Positions 7,640-16,226 of a stretch of DNA of 64,000 bases are shown here, piece by piece; the stretch's first letter is position 1; each line of letters opens with the position of its first letter. Under the pieces are notes generated by a model. It saw nothing but the letters and a program-made list of their open reading frames with translations, had not been told where the DNA came from and ran no database searches. This DNA comes from JAFGAS01 sp963809875 (lineage in GTDB: Bacteria; Desulfobacterota; Zymogenia; Zymogenales; Zymogenaceae). The stretch lies in contig CAWELC010000005.1 in the NCBI GenBank assembly GCA_963809875.1, positions 62,001-126,000 of the forward strand, read 5' to 3'. The position numbers and the translations under genes are program-made.

Positions 7640-8339
7640 ATGGAAAATGTGAAGAAGTACGGTGCGGAGTTTGTCGGGACTTTCTGGCTCGTCCTCGGAG
7701 GATGCGGGAGTGCGGTATTGGCCGCTGCCTTTCCCAACCTGGGGATCGGCTTCCTTGGAGTCGCGCTGGCTTTCGGCCTGACCGTGATGACGATGGCCTT
7801 TGCGATCGGACACATATCCGGCTGCCCACCTCAACCCGGCGGTTTCCATCGGGCTCTGGGCCGGCCGACGTTTTCCGGGTAACCAGCTGCTGCCTTACAT
7901 CGTTGCGCAGGTCCTGGGCGCGATCGTCGCGGGCGGCGTTCTCTTTCTGATCGCCAGCGGCAAGGCCGGCTTCGACGTATCCGCGGGCTTTGCCTCCAAT
8001 GGCTACGGTGACCATTCGCCCGGCGGGTACTCGCTCGTGGCGGCCCTGCTCACCGAAGTGGTCATGACCATGATGTTCCTGTTCATCATTATGGGCGCAA
8101 CCGACAAGCGCGCGCCGAAGGGCTTCGCGCCGATCGCCATCGGCCTGGGTCTTACGTTGATCCATTTGATCAGCATTCCGGTGACCAATACGTCGGTAAA
8201 CCCCGCGCGGAGCACGGGTGTGGCCGTGTTTGTCGGAGGCTGGGCGCTTGCCCAACTGTGGCTGTTCTGGGTGGCGCCGATCGTCGGTGGTCTCCTCGGC
8301 GCGGTGATCTATCGGTTCATCGGGAAATCAGAAAACTGA
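7640..8339 (+). CDS. aqpZ: Aquaporin Z-type water channel, frameshifted
   Basis: The product is a six-helix major intrinsic protein of the AqpZ type for water movement across the inner membrane. The N-terminal part (MENVKKYGAEFVGTFWLVLGGCGSAVLA) is classic AqpZ. Both NPA motifs are present: HLNPAVS in the second frame and SVNPARS near the C-terminus. The frame changes at 7825-7827, where GGCTGCCCACCTCAAC has one C too many for GCHLNPA. Removing it gives an uninterrupted protein of about 232 aa. The ATG at 7640 has an AGGAGG ribosome-binding site. Repeats flank both sides, so it may be a mobile or variable locus. Either a sequencing error or a recent inactivation is possible. Confidence 0.85.
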
Positions 8340-8474
8340 ATCGTCAAATAGTCGCATGCAGGCGGACGCGGACTAGAACCCGCGTCCGCCGATGCGCATC
8401 GTTAGCCCGATCTCTCCGGTCAGGACCCCCGCGAAGTCTGCTCCGCGGGGTGATGATCTGCCTCACCGTACCCG

Positions 8475-8800
8475 CCGTCATTGCGAGGAGCCGAAGCGGC
8501 GAAGCAATCCCCTGACTGTCACCGTGAACGATAACCCGTCATTGCGAGGAGCGAAGGGACGCGGCAACCCCCTGACTGTCACCGTATGCCTTTAGATAGG
8601 GTTCTCTTTCCCCTCTCCTTACGATAGCTGCCGGACACGATGAATTGTGTCCCTACAGGTGCTTATAACGTATCGTGTTAGAATCTGTAGGGACACCATG
8701 AATGGTGTCTCGAGAGTGTTGACGAACCTGCCTTCTAGCACTAATACAATTCTCGTCATTGCGAGGGAGCGACAGCGACCGTGGCAATCTCGGACGTTTG
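8475..8800. repeat. Three more TCATTGCGAG repeats with interspersed hairpins
   Basis: The first two units (from 8475 and 8537) are tandem and joined by CTGACTGTCACCGT. The third (8754-8800) is nearly identical to 7278-7320 over CATTGCGAGGGAGCGACAGC and continues into a shared promoter-bearing tail. Confidence 0.7.
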
Positions 8801-8850
8801 ATTACCAACAATCAAAAGGGGAGCCTGCAAAGTGTACGTAAAGTTTTTAT

Positions 8851-8879
8851 TTGATAAGCGTCATGATTTTGAATATAAT
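8851..8879 (+). promoter_or_regulatory. Consensus promoter upstream of the J-domain gene
   Basis: TTGATA (8851-8856), a 17-bp spacer and TATAAT (8874-8879). It lies in the second copy of the repeated module also found before aqpZ. The J-domain start codon is 111 bp downstream. Confidence 0.75.
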
Positions 8880-8989
8880 CTACGTGGAAGCGAGGGAGGC
8901 GAGTTCTACCGGACCCGTAGATAAGCGATAAACGTTGATTTGACCTACATCGCCCCCCCCCATAAGGATATTAAAGACCAGATTGAGAA

Positions 8990-9692
8990 ATGGGAAATAA
9001 GAATTACTACGCTAACCTTGGTCTAAAACCCGGGGCTACAAAAGAGGAAATAAAAAAGGCCTTCAGAAAGCTTTCCAAGAAGTACCATCCTGACTTGAAT
9101 CCTGGTAACTCTTTGGCCGAAGCAAAACTAAGGGAGGTTATAGAGGCATACCAATACCTAGCGAAGCAGTATGAACATAAGGGAGAGACAGCAGGGATCA
9201 TATCCTCAGCCACATCAAGATGAGAGGGGCACACCAAGAACCGACAGATACTATAAGGGAAATCCTCGCACGTATTCTTGGTCAGGTACAGAAACACGGT
9301 TGGAAGAAAATGAAAAAGGTAAGATTTTTGTCATAGATTTCGTCGGGGCTATACTCGGTATTTGTATAGTAATTACCTATATTCTGGTTTTGATAGAAAT
9401 TGAAGGTTCGCTAGTATCTGCTATTGTCAACCCGCTACCGGCTTTCCTTCTTATTGGGACATACGTCTTCATAGGCATTCTTTCTTACGCCATTCCGATT
9501 TCGTTTTTTGGCGCATTGAGAATGTACACTATTAAATATTACTATAGAAGATTTTATGAAGCTGTCGTGGCGGGATTGTCATATGTTTTATTCTATACTA
9601 TGATAATTGAGTCTATTGCTCTCGTAATTGGATTGCCAATTTATATGGCAATCTCTCTCATTTTGCATTTTATTAGCAATATCACCAGCTGA
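8990..9692 (+). CDS. J-domain membrane protein, frameshifted
   Basis: The N-terminal 70 residues form a DnaJ J domain with the HPD motif (KYHPDLNPGN). This domain stimulates Hsp70 ATPase. The frame ends at 9223, but a second frame starting within it carries a polar linker and three to four membrane segments (about IDFVGAILGICIVITYILV, AFLLIGTYVFIGILSYAIP and the hydrophobic C-terminus). Skipping one G of the GGG at about 9179-9182 joins the two into one protein of about 230 aa. I take them as one gene with an indel; two overlapping genes is the alternative. The region is AT-richer than the rest of the window. Confidence 0.6.
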
Positions 9693-9898
9693 AAGCTGGA
9701 ATCATTTCCAGCCACTTTGCTACTAAGTAATTCCTTTAATTGTGGTAATTTCGCTTGACAACATGAACAGCTATTATGGGAGAATGATTGCGGAGGGGGG
9801 GCAAATCCATGATCTTTACTATAATATATCAGTAATGCGAGTTGCGAGTACAAGCTAGACCCCCTTGTTTCATTATAACAGCGTGTATAGGTTAAGTA

Positions 9899-10816
9899 AT
9901 GTTAGACAAAAAAACATTAGGACTTGCATTGGTTCTTATGCTCTTAACAGTAACACCTATGAGACTAAGTGGACAGCCGGGATCGCCGGTATTCTCGATA
10001 AAGCCACAATTCGGCTACGCGGGCTTCTTTTCGGAAAGCCTTGCTTGGGTAGAAGTTGATGGTAAGTGGGGGTTTATTGACAAGACGGGAAAATCTGTTA
10101 TCAAGCCCAATTCCCAATTAGACACCGCAGCATTCTTCTCTGAAGGCTTAACAATCCTAAGAAAGGGTGACAAATTGGGCTTCATGAATAAGAATGGAAA
10201 CGATGTCATTGAACCCCAATTTGATATGGCTCTACACTTCTCGGAAGGTCTAGCACCTGTAGCGACTAGTAATAAGTGGGGATTTATCGACAAGACCGGG
10301 AAGGTTGTTATTGAACAACAGTTCGACGAAGCATGGTTTTTTTTCGGTGGTCTAGCACCAGTTAAGGTGAAAGATAAGTGGGGTTTTATAGATAAGTCCG
10401 GGAAGTTTGTTATCGACCCGCGATTCGAAGCTGCGCAGTACTTTTCCGATGGTCTGGTTTGGGTTAAAGTTAGTGGGAAATGGGGTGCCATCGACAAAAC
10501 AGGGGATTATGTCATCACCTCACGATACGAGAATGTAGGACTGTTCAAGGAGGGCCTGGCTTCTGCGAAAGAAGGCGGTAAATGGGGATACATCGATAAG
10601 AGGGGGAGCTATGTTGTTAAGCCGTCTTTCGACTTTGCCGGGCTATTCTCGGAGGGTTTAGCCCCTGTTGAGATTGGGGATAGGTGGGGATATATTGACA
10701 AGAATGGCAAGTTCGTTATTGAACCTCAATTTGAGTTTGCTGGTTTCTTTTCAGAAGGTCTTGCTAGTGTTTCATTTGGAGGAATGTACGGTTATATCAA
10801 GAATCCTCTTAAGTAG
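9899..10816 (+). CDS. Exported WG-repeat protein
   Basis: The 305-residue protein has an N-terminal signal-like segment (LGLALVLMLLTVTPMRLSG) and then seven to eight WG repeats. Each is about 33-36 residues and contains W-G-[FYA]-I-D-K-x-G followed by the F-[FS]-E-G-L-A turn. WG (KWG Leptospira) repeats are thought to form an all-beta structure and are widespread in secreted proteins of unknown role. The last repeat is degenerate (MYGYIKNPLK). It stands between two other low-GC genes, with no clear operon structure. Confidence 0.8.
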   Translation: MLDKKTLGLALVLMLLTVTPMRLSGQPGSPVFSIKPQFGYAGFFSESLAWVEVDGKWGFIDKTGKSVIKPNSQLDTAAFFSEGLTILRKGDKLGFMNKNGNDVIEPQFDMALHFSEGLAPVATSNKWGFIDKTGKVVIEQQFDEAWFFFGGLAPVKVKDKWGFIDKSGKFVIDPRFEAAQYFSDGLVWVKVSGKWGAIDKTGDYVITSRYENVGLFKEGLASAKEGGKWGYIDKRGSYVVKPSFDFAGLFSEGLAPVEIGDRWGYIDKNGKFVIEPQFEFAGFFSEGLASVSFGGMYGYIKNPLK

Positions 10817-10964
10817 AAAGGGTAAGGTCTGCAGTCTCGACGGATCTGATGGGCATATAGATAGCATCCTTACACGGTAAACTATGAAGAGTGTAGGCCT
10901 GACCCGCTTGGATGTAGATAATAGCTATAATCTAAACTTGTTATTATTATGACGGAGGAGGGGA

Positions 10965-11504
10965 ATGTGCGAATTTCTTACTCGCTTGTTAGACTTGTTT
11001 ATCGGATTAATCCCCGTAATAGTGGCAGCTTTTGGAACCGCGTATTTCATGCATTTCTTTACGACTAAACGTGAAAGGAGAAATAAGCTAAACGAATTCA
11101 AGGACACTTTTATTGTGCCACTTATGACCTTATGTCAACAATGTAGCGCATTTCATGAGGCATTAGATAAAGAATCAAAAAAACGAAAGTCTAAAATGGA
11201 AATTGATTCTAAAAGCCTTCACGAACAATATGTTGACACCATATTTGATATTGGGGAAAGGTTGTACAACCTCACTCATTATCAGGGTTACTTCACTAGA
11301 ATCGTCGCGAAGAAAACGGAGTGTTCTTCAAAGAAAGCCGAATATATCGAATACCTCAGGTTTTTAACTCTTTTCTGTGTGCGACTAAAAAGATTGGATA
11401 AAAAGGATTTCGATAAGTACATACTAAGTTCGGATATGATTAGTAGGATTAGAAGAGTCGAAGAGATATTGGGGAAGGAAATTGAATTTGTACCTCCATA
11501 TTAA
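10965..11504 (+). CDS. Hypothetical one-TM protein with helical cytoplasmic domain
   Basis: I do not recognise this 179-residue protein. One membrane segment at about residues 8-30 is followed by a basic stop-transfer stretch (TTKRERRNK) and a mostly helical, Lys-rich domain with several Cys. The ribosome-binding site GGAGGAGG precedes the ATG. The base composition is clearly lower in GC than that of the genes downstream, in line with horizontal acquisition of the 8990-11504 stretch. No function is proposed. Confidence 0.7.
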   Translation: MCEFLTRLLDLFIGLIPVIVAAFGTAYFMHFFTTKRERRNKLNEFKDTFIVPLMTLCQQCSAFHEALDKESKKRKSKMEIDSKSLHEQYVDTIFDIGERLYNLTHYQGYFTRIVAKKTECSSKKAEYIEYLRFLTLFCVRLKRLDKKDFDKYILSSDMISRIRRVEEILGKEIEFVPPY

Positions 11505-11592
11505 GAAGAACGGAGAAGGGTCTAATATTGACGATCCTACCCCAGAAGAATCATTGCGTCCATAAGTCAATCCCCTCCCCTCCCTTTTGCTG

Positions 11593-11622
11593 TTGACAGC
11601 GTCCGCTCCCTCCCACTATAAT
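11593..11622 (+). promoter_or_regulatory. Consensus sigma70 promoter for the MFS operon
   Basis: A perfect TTGACA (11593-11598) and a perfect TATAAT (11617-11622) lie 18 bp apart. Transcripts would start near 11630 and carry the palindromic repeat 11645-11728 in their leader before the start codon at 11757. Confidence 0.8.
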
Positions 11623-11644
11623 CGACACACTATCTTTTGTTATG

Positions 11645-11728
11645 GGGAATTACGGGGACACGTACGTAATTACTTTTTTCAACTTAAACGGAACGTCTAA
11701 TAATTACGTACGTGTCCCCGTAATTCCC
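11645..11728. repeat. Palindromic ~80-bp repeat, GGGGACAC family, copy 3
   Basis: The near-perfect outer arms read GGGAATTACGGGGACACGTA inward and the complement outward. The centre contains CTTAAACGGAACGTC, shared with copy 4. It lies between a consensus promoter and the ribosome-binding site GAGGAGG of the MFS gene. Confidence 0.85.
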
Positions 11729-11756
11729 TATCTCATGTTAATAGAGGAGGACTCAT

Positions 11757-13046
11757 ATGTCCGATAACTCCGCATCCGTAACGAAGTTCCAGGCGGTCTA
11801 CGCCCTGGTTGTCCTGGTGCTCGTCAATTCGGTCAATTACATGGACCGAAGCGTCGTGAGCGTCCTTGCCCCCCTCATCCAGCAGGACCTCAGCCTCACC
11901 GACACCCAGCTTGGGTTGATCGGCGGGCTGGCCTTTACGATCTTCTACGCCCTCATGGCGCTGCCCATCGGCGCGGCGGTCGACCGTCTCACGAGGAAAT
12001 ACGTCCTCTCGGCGGGTATCGTGATCTGGAGCGCCGCCGTCTTCCTCTCGGGGCTGGCGGGAAGCTTCGGGAGCCTCTTTGCCGTCCGGGCGTTGACCGG
12101 CACCGGGGAGTCGTCGGCCCACCCCTCGGGGGTATCTCTCTTGGGCGACTACTTCTCCCAGAAGGTCAGGACGATCGCCATTGCCGTTTTCCAGATGGGC
12201 GTGCCGCTCGGGGCCGGCATCGGGCTAATCGTCGGGGGAATCCTGGCCCAGAAGTACGGATGGCAAATGACGTTTTTCGTCTACGCGATCCCGGGCATCA
12301 TCCTGCTTCCCTTCATCCTCCTGACCAGGGACCCGGTGCGGGGGGCCCAGGAGGGGCTTACCGCGGCGGACCGCCAGGGCGTCTCCGCCCAGGGCTTTTT
12401 CACCACCGTCGGCAAGATCCTTTCCACCAGGACCCTCATCTTCCACTATATCGCCACGGCCCTTATCCAGCTGGGAATCCAGGGGTACGCCTTCTGGATG
12501 CCGACCTACCTGGTCCGGGAGCGGGGGTATGACCTGGCGGCCGCGGGAAAGCTTGCCGGCATCGCGATGCTCGTGGGAGGCATCGTCGGGGCGCTGGGCG
12601 GAGCGATCGTCGCCGACATCTGGTTTAGAAAGGAAAAGACGGCCCGGCTGAGGGTGCAGACGATAGCTGCCGCGGCGGCCATACCGTTTGTGATTATCAG
12701 CTACGTCGCCGTTTCAAATGCGATCCTGATCCCCGCGATCTTTCTCGCAATCATTCTTTCCATCGCGATGTTCCCGATACTGTCGGCCGTCATCGTGGAC
12801 CTCGTAGAGCCCCAGGATCGGGGAGTGGGGATGGCGCTGCTGTTGCTCCTGCAGACGGGTATCGGCTATTCCCTCGGTCCCCCGCTGGTCGGCCTGATCA
12901 GCGATCTGTCCGATTCGCTCTTCAGGGGGCTTCTAATCGTCCCGGTAGCGTATTGCCTGGTTATCGTGATGGGGATATTGGCGATACGGCGATTTTCGGC
13001 CGACTATGCGGCCGTGCAGGCGCGGATCGCCCGCATGCGTAAATGA
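11757..13046 (+). CDS. Major facilitator superfamily transporter (Spinster-like)
   Basis: The 429-residue protein has twelve predicted membrane helices. The opening segment NSVNYMDRSVVSVLAPLIQQDLSLTDTQLG is typical of the Spinster/hexuronate-type MFS group. The loop between helices 2 and 3 (AAVDRLTRKYV) holds the MFS signature region. The substrate cannot be read from sequence; lipid-like or organic-anion cargo is known for Spinster relatives. The ribosome-binding site GAGGAGG precedes the ATG. The gene is followed 47 bp later by an alpha/beta hydrolase and probably shares its transcript. Confidence 0.85.
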   Translation: MSDNSASVTKFQAVYALVVLVLVNSVNYMDRSVVSVLAPLIQQDLSLTDTQLGLIGGLAFTIFYALMALPIGAAVDRLTRKYVLSAGIVIWSAAVFLSGLAGSFGSLFAVRALTGTGESSAHPSGVSLLGDYFSQKVRTIAIAVFQMGVPLGAGIGLIVGGILAQKYGWQMTFFVYAIPGIILLPFILLTRDPVRGAQEGLTAADRQGVSAQGFFTTVGKILSTRTLIFHYIATALIQLGIQGYAFWMPTYLVRERGYDLAAAGKLAGIAMLVGGIVGALGGAIVADIWFRKEKTARLRVQTIAAAAAIPFVIISYVAVSNAILIPAIFLAIILSIAMFPILSAVIVDLVEPQDRGVGMALLLLLQTGIGYSLGPPLVGLISDLSDSLFRGLLIVPVAYCLVIVMGILAIRRFSADYAAVQARIARMRK

Positions 13047-13093
13047 ACTCATTGAGGCAAGCGGGCAGCCGCCGTTAGCCTCGAGGACTCGAC

Positions 13094-13951
13094 ATGCCTC
13101 TTGAAGGACTCTACCCCTATCCGGTGAAACGAATATCGCTCGTCGACCATACCTGCGCCTACATAGACGAAGGGAGAGGCGGCGTCCCGATGGTGTTCCT
13201 CCACGGGTTTTCGGTCAACTTAGCGTGCTTTGCGAAGATCTACCCCCACTTTCTCAAGAAACACCGCGTGATCGGCCTGGATTACCCCGGTTACTACCTC
13301 TCCGAAAAAAAGGAGCAGGCCTACGACATCGCGTTTATGGCGCGCTCGGTCGTCGAGCTGATCGAGAAACTGAATCTCAAGAAGACGGTGCTGGTGGGAA
13401 GCTCGATGGGGGGCGCCATAGCGGTGGAGACAGCGCTGGCCAGGCCGGACCTCATCGGGGCGCTGGTCCTGGCGGCCCCGGGGGGATTTTCGGGGAGAAG
13501 CGTGTTGATGTCCCGAATCATCGGGCTGCAGCGGGCGATTCTCCCGAGGGATCGGATCGTCAGGGCGATGACCAAGCGGCTGGCCAAACGGGTTCCGACC
13601 TTCTTTGCCGATAAGAATAACCCCGCCATTGATAAGATCCGCGCCGGCTACGAAGCGATGAAGGACCGAAAGGACTATCCCCTCTGGATCATGGCCCTGG
13701 TCGGCATGGCGCAGTCGCTGCTGGCCGCCGACCTCACGAATCGGGCGCGGGATATTACGGTGCCGACCCTGATCCTCTGGGGAGACCGGGACGAGGTGCT
13801 GCCGCCCGCCGGGGCCGTAAAGGCAAAGGAGGCGATGGGGGACTGGGCCACCGTTGTGATGATACCCGGCGCGGGCCACCTGCCGTTTATCGAGGCGACC
13901 GAGCGGTTCAACGCGGAAGCAGACGCCTTCCTGACCTCCCTCGGATCATAA
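13094..13951 (+). CDS. Alpha/beta-fold hydrolase
   Basis: This is a 285-residue alpha/beta hydrolase with a full catalytic set. The nucleophile elbow is GSSMGG (Ser near residue 100), the acid is in WGDRDEVLP (near 235) and the His is in GAGHLPFIE (near 259). The oxyanion segment is VFLHGFSVN. The substrate is unknown; esterase, lipase and C-C hydrolase activities are all possible in this family. It lies directly downstream of the MFS transporter, so a transporter plus intracellular hydrolase pair is likely. Confidence 0.85.
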   Translation: MPLEGLYPYPVKRISLVDHTCAYIDEGRGGVPMVFLHGFSVNLACFAKIYPHFLKKHRVIGLDYPGYYLSEKKEQAYDIAFMARSVVELIEKLNLKKTVLVGSSMGGAIAVETALARPDLIGALVLAAPGGFSGRSVLMSRIIGLQRAILPRDRIVRAMTKRLAKRVPTFFADKNNPAIDKIRAGYEAMKDRKDYPLWIMALVGMAQSLLAADLTNRARDITVPTLILWGDRDEVLPPAGAVKAKEAMGDWATVVMIPGAGHLPFIEATERFNAEADAFLTSLGS

Positions 13952-13967
13952 CGGGAGGGCAGGTCCC

Positions 13968-14691
13968 ATGACGTGCGCATCGATCACCCGGCACACGGTC
14001 TGCGGCGTGGCTCATGATCGCCGTCCTGCTATCACCCCAACTCCTTCGGGCCGGGGATATCCCCGCGCCCTTCTCGTATGCCTGGAAGATCGTCTTTCGG
14101 GGCGAGGAGATCGGACATGCCCTCTCCCGTTTTTCGTTCCGCGATGTCGACGGGAATCTCTATCTTACCGAGGCGGGAACCAGAGGATTTGCTGCCGGCT
14201 TCGGCCCCATCACGATCACGTTTTCGGAGGAGACGAGCGTCATCTGGGACGAGTCGGGTCTTATGATGAGTTACGTCTCCGACAGCACCATCGGGAAACG
14301 CCGAACCGAGAGGCGGGCCGAGCGAGGGCCGGAAGGCGCGGTGGTTTGGAGATCTGTCTCCGCGGGTGATGCCGAAGAGAAGCTCTTTTCTCCCGGGGAG
14401 TTCGACTATACCGACGGCGACCGCTTTATCGGGCGCCCCGGGCAGGGGACAGACCCCCGGACCTTTCGGGTCCTTTCCCTGAGCAGGGGAAAGATCCTCT
14501 CGATCACCTATCGGTTGGTGGGTCGGGAAGTTGTGGACGTCGGCGGTGCGAGGATAGAGGCCTCCCGGGTGATCATGGATGGCCCCGGCGGGGAGGGGAC
14601 GTTTCTGATCGACGACCTTGGCATCGCACTCGGGTTCACGATAGATACGTTTCTCGGGGACTTCTCGTTCATCCCGACGGGGCGCAGATAG
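13968..14691 (+). CDS. Exported DUF6134/DUF3108-like protein with an indel after the start codon
   Basis: The mature part (from about 14050) looks like a periplasmic beta-rich protein of the DUF6134/DUF3108 kind, with YAWKIVFRGEEIGHA and later strand repeats. The first ATG in the main frame is at 14014, inside a hydrophobic stretch and without a ribosome-binding site. An ATG at 13968 with a good GGGAGGGCAGG upstream is one base out of frame. Dropping the A after ATG would give MRAHRSPGTRSAAWLMIAVL, a normal signal peptide. I therefore place the start at 13968 with an indel. It probably belongs to the operon starting at 11757. Confidence 0.55.
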
Positions 14692-14740
14692 TCATCCGCG
14701 GACGAGAAGGCTCGCCGAGCTCCCGCCGAAGGGCTGGACG

Positions 14741-14770
14741 AAAAAAAAGGGGGCTTTTGCCCCCCCTTTT
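14741..14770. terminator. Bidirectional Rho-independent terminator
   Basis: AAAAGGGGGC pairs with GCCCCCCTTTT around a TTTT loop. T or A runs flank both sides, between the convergent genes ending at 14691 (plus) and 14808 (minus). Confidence 0.75.
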
Positions 14771-14807
14771 CGCCGCTCGGTGACGCGCGGCTGTGGAACC
14801 GTGTTAC

Positions 14808-15347
14808 TTACGCGGCCACCATCCTCATCTCCCGCCGGAGCGTCTCCATGCGGACCAACCCCCGCTCCCGCGTTTTTTGGACCCCGCCGTCTACCTTCTT
14901 CAGCTCCCTCAGAAGCTGGCCGTCGTGCTGTCCGTGGTCGAGGATCAGGCGGTGAAGGAGCTCGTTTTCGAGCTTCAGGTGCTGCCTCAGAATATAAACA
15001 TACTGCCTGGAATAGTGGGGGAAGACGCCCCGGGCGCCCTGATAACCGAGGTCATAGGCCTCGACGACCTTGAGCAGAAACCGTTCGTGTTTCTTGAGGC
15101 TGTTGTGGATTTCCTCACACTCTTCCTTGAGCGTATCCACTCCCTGCTCCCCGAGAAGCGACAGAATCAGATCCTCCCTCATCGTATGGGAGACGTCGAT
15201 ATAGATCTGGAGCAGCTCGATGATTTCCTTGAGCATATAGGGAGGGACATCCTTGTTGGTCTCGAGCCTCTGAACGGAATGATCCAGCATTTCGAGCAGC
15301 GATTCTACAAGTTTTTCTTCTTTCTGAACGTATTCTACCGATTTCAT
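14808..15347 (-). CDS. Hemerythrin-like domain protein
   Basis: The protein is about 179 residues from the chosen ATG and forms a four-helix bundle. Its His/Glu pattern fits a hemerythrin HHE domain: MLDHS near the start, then DVSHTMRED, EEIHNSLKKHERF and RQHLKLENELLHRLI. Hemerythrins bind O2, NO or peroxide at a di-iron site. I chose the ATG at 15347 because GGGAGGTGG lies just upstream; a longer frame from 15395 lacks such a site. A promoter (15424-15451) and a cluster of CRP-type sites lie upstream. Sensing or detoxifying oxygen or NO is likely but inferred. Confidence 0.75.
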   Translation of the reverse strand: MKSVEYVQKEEKLVESLLEMLDHSVQRLETNKDVPPYMLKEIIELLQIYIDVSHTMREDLILSLLGEQGVDTLKEECEEIHNSLKKHERFLLKVVEAYDLGYQGARGVFPHYSRQYVYILRQHLKLENELLHRLILDHGQHDGQLLRELKKVDGGVQKTRERGLVRMETLRREMRMVAA

Positions 15348-15423
15348 ACTACCCACCTCCCATAATGTATTTTCGCTGTGGGTCATTAGATGCAAGCATC
15401 ATCAGCGCGCGCCGTTAGATATA

Positions 15424-15451
15424 AAAATAATCACGATAGGCATGATGTCAA
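15424..15451 (-). promoter_or_regulatory. Promoter of the hemerythrin-like gene
   Basis: On the minus strand TTGACA (15451-15446) is followed after 16 bp by TATTTT (15429-15424). The start codon at 15347 is about 75 bp downstream. Confidence 0.55.
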
Positions 15452-15506
15452 GAGTCCATCCGTGATTGTAGATGGCTCACTTATAATATTATTTCGATCC
15501 CTTTTG

Positions 15507-15522
15507 TGTGATAAAGCTAACA
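15507..15522. promoter_or_regulatory. Weaker CRP/FNR-type site
   Basis: TGTGA-N6-TAACA has one mismatch from the TGTGA-N6-TCACA pattern. Another half-site TCACA lies at 15559-15563, so three sites fall within about 110 bp. The position is about 90 bp upstream of the likely hemerythrin transcription start. Confidence 0.4.
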
Positions 15523-15600
15523 AAGACCGTCCTTTTTTAATAGGTTAGATGACTCAAGTCACACTTTGTTCCGAATCGGGGGCATCAAAAGGGCACATAA

Positions 15601-15616
15601 TGTGATATAAATCACA
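15601..15616. promoter_or_regulatory. CRP/FNR-type palindrome
   Basis: TGTGATATAAATCACA matches TGTGA-N6-TCACA exactly, the same core as the site at 2920-2935. It lies 254 bp upstream of the hemerythrin-like start codon. Confidence 0.55.
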
Positions 15617-16226
15617 TTTTAGGCCGGTACAGAGCCATCGAAGTGTCGGCGGACGGGCCGTTCTCCGCGCGCCTCCAATTTATGGGTATCTCCTTTCCCG
15701 TCGAATAGGTGCGGCAGACTGTTTGAGTGCGCCCGCTGATTCGGCCGATTACCCACGTAAATCGCACGATAAACAATGCAATATATGTGCCGTATTGAGG
15801 ATAGTCTCCGCATTTCGTTCCGGGAAGAAACATTGTAAATACGGGCAGTTGCACGGCTTGCCCCGGGGGAGGCAAATGGCGGCGAAGGTACGTGCCAAAT
15901 AGTCATACGGACGGCCAACCGTATTGTCTGCCGCTATCCATAATGGCAGTGATAACGGTATCTTTCAGAGATGCAAAATAAACATATACCGGTGGCCTGT
16001 GGTGTAAAATATTATATGCCCGATCGTCGTGGCGATTCGGTATGTGGCGAGTGCGGCGGGCGCCGGATTGTCTTGCGTCGGACCGACAAATCTACTACAA
16101 TTACTACGATTGACGACTGCAGCAGGGACGACTGCGACACGACCGCTCGAAAGAGCCGTGACGGCGGTACCGATTTTGCGCCGGCCTTTCGGCCGGCCTA
16201 TCGTTATTCCTCCATCCGAGAAGGCG

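Larger units (their letters stand above)
8340..8989. other. Repeat-filled intergenic region between aqpZ and the J-domain gene
   Basis: It contains a GC hairpin near 8427-8452, three TCATTGCGAG-type repeats (about 8475-8520, 8537-8580, 8754-8800), two GGACAC hairpins (8634-8660, 8688-8714) and a consensus promoter (8851-8879). No credible gene is seen. Confidence 0.65.
15348..16226. other. Long intergenic region with regulatory sites
   Basis: Nearly 880 bp separate the hemerythrin-like gene (minus) from the flavin reductase gene (plus). The first 250 bp are AT-rich and hold a promoter and CRP-type sites. The rest (15620-16220) shows short open frames on both strands that do not look real. 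No RNA gene is recognised. Confidence 0.6.

Noticed and set aside
7825..7827. Programmed ribosomal frameshift in aqpZ
   Set aside because: There is no slippery heptamer with downstream pseudoknot or internal Shine-Dalgarno. A single extra C inside a C run is simpler, and aquaporins are not known to use recoding.
7204..8800. TCATTGCGAG repeats as a CRISPR array
   Set aside because: Spacing is irregular, units differ in the middle, copies occur in both orientations at distant places and no cas genes are present.
15612..15918. Short minus-strand open frames in the hemerythrin/flavin-reductase gap
   Set aside because: There is no ribosome-binding site, domain or coding-like composition. Two overlapping frames of equal length argue against either being real.
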